Source: Pseudarthrobacter oxydans (GTDB taxonomy: Bacteria > Actinomycetota > Actinomycetes > Actinomycetales > Micrococcaceae). Taken from it: 64,000 nt of DNA. The position numbers were made by a program, and so were the translations under genes. The stretch is taken from the NCBI RefSeq assembly GCF_030812335.1, contig NZ_JAUSSN010000010.1, forward strand, positions 121,685 to 185,684, read 5' to 3'. Below the pieces are notes generated by a model. That model saw nothing but the letters and a program-made list of their open reading frames with translations, made no database searches and was not told the DNA's origin. Shown here piece after piece: positions 59,971-64,000 of this stretch (the stretch's first letter is position 1; every line of letters starts with the position of its first letter).

Positions 59971-60600
59971 CCAGACGACGCCCTGGAACGTCAGACCATC
60001 CAGCGCTGGACCGGTCTGGTGGTCCCGCCGGAACTTGTGGGCGGCCACGTCGGGCCCACCACTTCGCACACCACGGCCCGCACGCACGACCTCTCCTTCC
60101 GCGCTCTCACCGCCCTGTTCGGGCACTTCGGGATGGAATGGGACGTGCGGCAGGTCCAGGGTGCCGAGCGCGAGGAGCTCAAGCGCTTCATCGGCCTCTA
60201 CAAGGAGCACCGGGACCTGATCCACTCCGGCCGGATGGTCCGCGCGGACCTGGCCGACGAGTCCCTGATGCTGCACGGTGTGGTGGCCGCGGCTGGCGGG
60301 CCCGCAGTGGCTGGCTCCACGGCGGCCCTGTTCACCCTGGTCAGCACCCGGACCTCACCCGCGGAGCAGTCCGGCCGGATCGGCATTCCCGGCCTGGACG
60401 CCGACGTCGACTACCGGGTGGAAGCGGTCTTCCCCGCCCCGGGCGACGCCGACTACGCCCGCACCTTCACCCAGGTCCAGCCCCCGGCCTGGCTGCCATC
60501 AGGGGCCACGGCCAGCGGCCGGTTCCTGGCGGAGGTGGGCCTGGCCATGCCAGCCCTCAACCCGGAGCACGCCCTGCTGCTGAAGGTAACCACCGCCTGA
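59971..60600 (+). pseudogene. C-terminal remnant of a GH36 alpha-galactosidase
   Basis: About 210 residues match the end of GH36 alpha-galactosidases: LERQTIQRWTGLVVPPELVG, GHVGPTTSHTTARTHDLSFR, ALTALFGHFGMEWDVRQVQG, KEHRDLIHSGRMVRADL, and a C-terminal beta domain ending at 60600. Family members are about 700 residues; the N-terminal domain and the barrel with both catalytic aspartates are absent. An open frame extends back to 59926 only by chance (YNWNHDANHDD). The gene lost its 5' two-thirds, leaving the promoter and regulator in place. Confidence 0.85.
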
Positions 60601-60630
60601 CCGCCTGACCCCGTTCCCACCCATCCCACC

Positions 60631-60692
60631 CATCGATTGCTCCGCAACGGCCCTTTTGAGCCCTCAAAACGGCAGTTGTGGAGCAGTCGATG
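60631..60692. repeat. 30-bp imperfect inverted repeat
   Basis: Left arm 60631-60660 and right arm 60663-60692 match at 26 of 30 positions around CC. Cores are TTTTGAG/CTCAAAA inside and CATCGA/TCGATG outside. It lies in the 147-bp gap after the galactosidase remnant and may be a terminator or a dispersed repetitive palindrome (REP-like). Confidence 0.85.
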
Positions 60693-60747
60693 CAGGGTGG
60701 GACGCCAAAAAGGTGAGTTCGCGGGGCCGCGGGGGAGCTGCAGTGCC

Positions 60748-61095
60748 CTACCGCTGCAGCGGCAGGAACAGCACCGTGTAGATGCCCAGTCCGGCCAGCA
60801 CCACGACACTGCCGGCGATGGCCGCCGTCGCACGGACGTTCGCGGTCATGGCCGCGCCGCCGATGCCGCTGGCCGCGCGGTGGTAGCGGCGCCGCTGCGT
60901 GAGGGCGATGCCGAGGGCGACCAAAAGTGAAGCCGCCACCAGGGTGCCGGCAAACCAGCCGTAGTGGGGTACCCAGCGCAGGAAGATGCAGGCCGCCGAG
61001 ATCAGCGTCAGGGAGGTCCGGCGCCAGGCGAGGTCCGTGCGCTCCGGCTGAAGCCCCGGGTCATCGTGCACCGCCACGGCCCTGGTTCGTGCCAC
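60748..61095 (-). CDS. DUF202 membrane protein, copy 1
   Basis: A 115-residue protein with the DUF202 signature (LQPERTDLAWRRTSLTLISA) and three hydrophobic segments. These small inner-membrane proteins have no firm function. It is two bases downstream of a second DUF202 gene, so the pair is one operon and may form a heteromer. Confidence 0.85.
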   Translation of the reverse strand: MARTRAVAVHDDPGLQPERTDLAWRRTSLTLISAACIFLRWVPHYGWFAGTLVAASLLVALGIALTQRRRYHRAASGIGGAAMTANVRATAAIAGSVVVLAGLGIYTVLFLPLQR

Positions 61096-61097
61096 GG

Positions 61098-61520
61098 CTA
61101 GGCTGGCCGACCGATCACAAAAACGATCAGCACGGCCGCAACGATGGCGCCGCCGGCCGCCAGGATCGGCGCGATCAGGGGCACCGGAAGGGGCGCCTGG
61201 TGCCTCATGGCCCGTTCCACATTGAGCCAGCGGAAGAACGAGCCGCCGGCGGTCACCAGACCCAGCAGGAGCAGGAGCACGGCCACGGTCTTGCGGATTT
61301 CGGGGGCGAAGAGCTCCGAGGTGAAGGCCTCGACGGCGATGCCGCCGGCCACCATCGCCAGGGAGGTGCGGATCCAGGCCAGGAACGTGCGCTCGTTGGC
61401 CAGCGTGAACCGGGCATCCGGTTCGGTCCCGCCGCCCAGCGCCCAGGCCGAAAGCCCGCGGCGGTCGGGCGCCTCGCCGCCGGCGTGGGAGGAATCGTGT
61501 GTCTCTTCGTGTCCGGTCAT
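61098..61520 (-). CDS. DUF202 (YidH-like) membrane protein, copy 2
   Basis: A 140-residue protein with TLANERTFLAWIRTSLAMVA, the clearest DUF202/YidH motif, and three hydrophobic segments, behind a charged, histidine-containing N-terminus (HEETHDSSHAGGEAPD). It is first in the two-gene DUF202 operon. Confidence 0.87.
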   Translation of the reverse strand: MTGHEETHDSSHAGGEAPDRRGLSAWALGGGTEPDARFTLANERTFLAWIRTSLAMVAGGIAVEAFTSELFAPEIRKTVAVLLLLLGLVTAGGSFFRWLNVERAMRHQAPLPVPLIAPILAAGGAIVAAVLIVFVIGRPA

Positions 61521-61582
61521 GATGCTCTCAGGATGCCACCCCACGGCACAATTCCCCACTCGCTGCCGCCGCCCGGCACCTG

Positions 61583-62158
61583 TCAGTTGTTCATGGCGGC
61601 GTACAGGTTCAGGCTCGCCGAGAACACGAGCCACGAAACGTAGGGCAGCATCAGCAATCCGGCAGTCCTGCTGATGGGCCCGAAGAACAGCACGGTCAGC
61701 GTCGCCACCACGGCGTGGGTACCAATAAGGACCAGGGCCAGCCACAGGGCGGCGGTCCCCATCGTGGGGTACAGGCCGAAGAACATCAGCGGCCACGCCA
61801 GGTTCAGCAGCAGGAGAGCGCCGTACACCGTGAACGGAGCCCTGCGCGGGAGGCGCCTCTGCCGCCATACCAGCCACGCGGCGACGGCCAGGGCGGCGTA
61901 GAGCACGAACCATACGGAGCCGAAGATCCAGCCCGGCGGTGTCCATGGCGCCTTGTCGGCCAAGGCGTACCAGGCGGCGTTCAGCCGGATCGGCAAAGAG
62001 CCCAGCAGCGACACGATCCAGGACGCCGCGAGAAAGCCGGTCAGGGCCGCGGCCTGGCGCAGCCAGGAGCGACCGGCCGTCAGCGCGGGGCGCGGCAGAC
62101 TTCGTTCAGCGTTGGCAGGCACTGACTCACTGTGGACAACCGGGGACGCGTACGTCAA
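61583..62158 (-). CDS. tspO: TspO/MBR family tryptophan-rich sensory protein
   Basis: A 191-residue, five-helix membrane protein. WTPPGWIFGSVWFVLYAALA, NLAWPLMFFGLYPTMGTAAL and MLPYVSWLVFSASLNLYAAM are the aromatic-rich TspO signatures for porphyrin and tryptophan-like ligands. It has a roughly 40-residue N-terminal extension before helix 1. The start is uncertain: TTG 62158 or GTG 62122. Bacterial TspO proteins are tied to stress and tetrapyrrole handling. Confidence 0.9.
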   Translation of the reverse strand: MTYASPVVHSESVPANAERSLPRPALTAGRSWLRQAAALTGFLAASWIVSLLGSLPIRLNAAWYALADKAPWTPPGWIFGSVWFVLYAALAVAAWLVWRQRRLPRRAPFTVYGALLLLNLAWPLMFFGLYPTMGTAALWLALVLIGTHAVVATLTVLFFGPISRTAGLLMLPYVSWLVFSASLNLYAAMNN

Positions 62159-62203
62159 ACCGAGGCGGCAGTGAAGTCGGAAAGAGGCGGTTTGCGGAGC
62201 AGC

Positions 62204-62824
62204 TCAGGCCCCCGGCACCCGCAGCACCTCGACGGCTGCCAGCAGATACGGCACCGGATCCGGGTCCGTGCCGGCAGCCCACCGCATCCACGCTTCAAAG
62301 GTCGCAGCCAGATAGGCCGCACTCAGGTAGCCGGCCGTTTCCTCGGGAACGCCCAGGCCAATCAGGTGCCGCCGGGCACGCTCGCGCTGGGGCGCCAGGG
62401 ACTCGTAGCTCCGGCTGGCGAGCTCGGGATGCTCGGCGATCAGCCGCAGCCGTCCCCGCGACACCGAAAGATCGGGAATGACCGCCACTCCGGCGACGGC
62501 GGCGGCGCGCAGCCCCGCCAGGAGGTCCCCGCTGTCTTCCCGAGCGTCGCGGGCCACTTCGAGGGCCAGCCCCGAAGCCGCAATCACCGGTTCCATGCCG
62601 CCCCAGATGAGGTCGGCCTTGCTGGAGAAATACCGGTACAGGCTCTTGCGCCCGATGCCGGCCCCGCGGGCGATGTCCTCCATCGAGGTCCGTTCGTACC
62701 CATGCTCGGCAAAGAGCCGCAGCGCGAGGCTGGCGATGGCGTCCGGATCGATGGTCACGGGACGCCCGGCGGAGCGTATGCCGGAGGGTCTGGGATCTTG
62801 CAGGGGCATCCCACCAGTATTCAC
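62204..62824 (-). CDS. TetR family transcriptional regulator
   Basis: A 206-residue TetR repressor: LALRLFAEHGYERTSMEDIA, then RGAGIGRKSLYRYFSSKADL is the N-terminal HTH; the rest is the all-helical ligand domain. It starts at GTG 62824. A perfect palindrome lies eight bases upstream, in the shared region with the divergent SDR gene, so it very likely represses itself and that SDR. Confidence 0.92.
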   Translation of the reverse strand: MNTGGMPLQDPRPSGIRSAGRPVTIDPDAIASLALRLFAEHGYERTSMEDIARGAGIGRKSLYRYFSSKADLIWGGMEPVIAASGLALEVARDAREDSGDLLAGLRAAAVAGVAVIPDLSVSRGRLRLIAEHPELASRSYESLAPQRERARRHLIGLGVPEETAGYLSAAYLAATFEAWMRWAAGTDPDPVPYLLAAVEVLRVPGA

Positions 62825-62832
62825 CCTTCATA

Positions 62833-62849
62833 ATGACACAGGGTGTCAT
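62833..62849. promoter_or_regulatory. TetR operator (ATGACAC-AGG-GTGTCAT)
   Basis: Perfect 7-bp inverted arms around a 3-base centre, between the divergent TetR and SDR genes. The size and divergent placement are classic for TetR control. GACAC/GTGTC are the half-sites. Confidence 0.85.
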
Positions 62850-62891
62850 AAGGTGGAAGGCGTCAGCACTGGAAACGTTCGGAAGGGCATC

Positions 62892-63671
62892 ATGGGCAAC
62901 GAAGCTTCATGGCAGGAATCCATCACGGCGGGCCGCTTCGCCGGCAAAACCGTCATCGTCACGGGTGCCGGTTCGGGCATCGGCCTGGCCACGGCCCTGC
63001 GCGTTGCCAAGGAAGGCGGCCGGGTCATCGCCGCCGACATCAGCCCCGAGCGGCTGGACGCCCTGGTTGCCGGGAACAGCGCCCTGGACGTGGTCCCTGT
63101 GGCCGGTGACATCTCCGACGAAGACACGATAGCCGCCGTCGTCGCCGCCGCGGGCGGCAGGGTCGATGCGCTCGCGAACGTCGCCGGCATCATGGACCAC
63201 TTCGCCCCGATCCACGAGGTCGACGACGCCACCTGGGACAGGGTGTTCAGGATCAACGTCACCGCCCTGATGCGCCTGACCCGGGCCGTGGTGCCGCTGA
63301 TGCTCGAGGCGGGTTCCGGCTCCGTGGTCAACGTCGCCTCGGAGGCCGGTCTCCGCGGTTCCGCCGCCGGCGCCGCGTACACCGCGTCCAAGCACGCCGT
63401 CGTCGGCCTGACCAAGAACTCCTCGGTGATGTACGGGCCCCGGGGCCTGCGCTTCAACGCCGTGGCCCCCGGCGCCACCATCACCAATATCGAGGCCACG
63501 TGGGGTTCCCAGCTCGCCGCCGAGCGCCTCGGCCCGCTCATGGGGGCGAACATTCCGGCCCCGGCCACCGCGGCCCAGTTGGCGGCCTCGATCACGTTCC
63601 TTCTCAGCGACGACGGCACCAACGTCAACGGCGCCATCCTGGCCTCAGACGGCGGGTGGTCCGCGGTCTGA
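62892..63671 (+). CDS. Short-chain dehydrogenase/reductase under TetR control
   Basis: A 259-residue classical SDR: TGAGSGIGLATALRVAKEGG, ANVAGIMDHF, catalytic serine in VVNVASEAGLRGS and active YTASKHAVVGL; the C-terminus ends in LASDGGWSAV. GGAAGG precedes ATG 62892. The TetR operator lies in its promoter, so its substrate or a relative is probably the inducer. Typical homologues are 3-oxoacyl reductase-like enzymes. Confidence 0.92.
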   Translation: MGNEASWQESITAGRFAGKTVIVTGAGSGIGLATALRVAKEGGRVIAADISPERLDALVAGNSALDVVPVAGDISDEDTIAAVVAAAGGRVDALANVAGIMDHFAPIHEVDDATWDRVFRINVTALMRLTRAVVPLMLEAGSGSVVNVASEAGLRGSAAGAAYTASKHAVVGLTKNSSVMYGPRGLRFNAVAPGATITNIEATWGSQLAAERLGPLMGANIPAPATAAQLAASITFLLSDDGTNVNGAILASDGGWSAV

Positions 63672-64000
63672 GTGTTGCCCGGCTGGGCGGCAGCGCAGTG
63701 CTCGAAGTTCCCGAGTAGGCCGCCCCGACGACCCAAGTAGAGGCGCGGACGTAGCGCAGGCGCCGGAACAAAGAACCAAGTATTAGCCACTCGTGACAGA
63801 ACTTTTTGTGAACTTTAAGCTCTAGGCAACGCCACCATCCAGTGGTAGCTGGGGGGCATGGGGGTTGTGCACAATCTTCGGCGGATTTCTATGAATTAGT
63901 CTTCTGGGTTCTCATTCGCTGATGGTTATGCCGCCGGCGCCGGAAATGTCGTGAAGTGGTGAGGCTTTTGTCCATTCCAAATTTAGTCCCTAATTCGCCG
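63672..64000. other. Terminal stretch without a recognised gene
   Basis: The last 329 bases hold no convincing coding frame. From about 63780 the base composition turns distinctly richer in A/T, with GAACTTTTTGTGAACTTT near 63798, suggesting a promoter or regulatory region for a gene beyond the window. GCCCGGCTGGGC at 63678-63689 is a small hairpin after the SDR gene. Confidence 0.35.

Noticed and set aside
59926..60600. Intact 224-residue gene starting at ATG 59926
   Set aside because: Only the part from about 59971 matches GH36 and it corresponds to the C-terminal third; the first 15 residues are read-through of promoter DNA.

Overview
The window is high-GC, densely coded DNA. Its gene content points to the actinobacterial family Micrococcaceae, most likely an Arthrobacter or Pseudarthrobacter-type soil bacterium. 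The indications are CUT1 sugar transporters under LacI control, DUF3618 and holin-family envelope-stress proteins, GPP34-family proteins, an ArsR-ArsC fusion, frequent GTG/TTG starts and GC-rich terminator hairpins. This assignment is inferred from gene families, not from a marker gene. I saw no rRNA, tRNA, CRISPR array, insertion sequence or intact prophage.

Region by region. 1-17 kb is a fructan-utilisation zone in two blocks. The first holds a ribose/fructose-type sugar-binding lipoprotein (cut by the window edge), a LacI regulator, a small monooxygenase-fold protein and a secreted GH32 fructanase; three copies of a TGACAnCGnTGTC operator link the block. The second (11.1-17.1 kb) is an operon of LacI regulator, CUT1 binding protein, two permeases and a cytoplasmic GH32, with two GCAAAACGTTTTGC-type operators at its promoter. 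Together they suggest extracellular fructan cleavage, oligosaccharide import and cytoplasmic hydrolysis. Between the blocks lie an aspartase with a FadR-type regulator, an ArsR-ArsC fusion with a VOC protein, a hydrolase, a decayed alcohol dehydrogenase and a histidine phosphatase.

17.7-23.8 kb is a minus-strand operon (RpiR regulator, 3-hydroxyisobutyrate-dehydrogenase-like enzyme, aldehyde dehydrogenase, M20 amidohydrolase, DUF3100 membrane protein) that looks like a catabolic pathway of unknown substrate. 23.9-27.4 kb carries two tandem GPP34 genes and a NYN-nuclease/zinc-ribbon cluster. 27.6-33 kb is a stress-type island (zinc alcohol dehydrogenase, MarR, DUF2382-like, holin-family and DUF3618 proteins) in which an AAGCATGCTT/GCTTACTAA motif recurs upstream of genes.

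33-45 kb is mixed: a Na+/H+ antiporter overlapping an unusual pyruvate-kinase-like gene, a trimethylamine monooxygenase, MOSC, DM13, a BtrH/DUF4872-like protein and a beta-lactamase-fold lipoprotein. 45.4-50.2 kb is a complete dipeptide/nickel-type ABC transporter with a possible Fur-type box upstream. 50.6-58.2 kb contains several short-chain dehydrogenases, a PEP-synthase/rifampin-phosphotransferase-like enzyme and a SAM methyltransferase. 58.2-60.6 kb is a decay zone: an SDR remnant, an Hpt-like protein lacking its histidine, and a DeoR regulator facing the C-terminal stump of an alpha-galactosidase. The window closes with DUF202 proteins, TspO, and a TetR/SDR divergent pair with a clear operator.

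Four copies of one very similar GACGACGGCGG hairpin serve as terminators, three of them between convergent genes. Starts were moved inward from the longest frame where a ribosome-binding site or family length argued for it.
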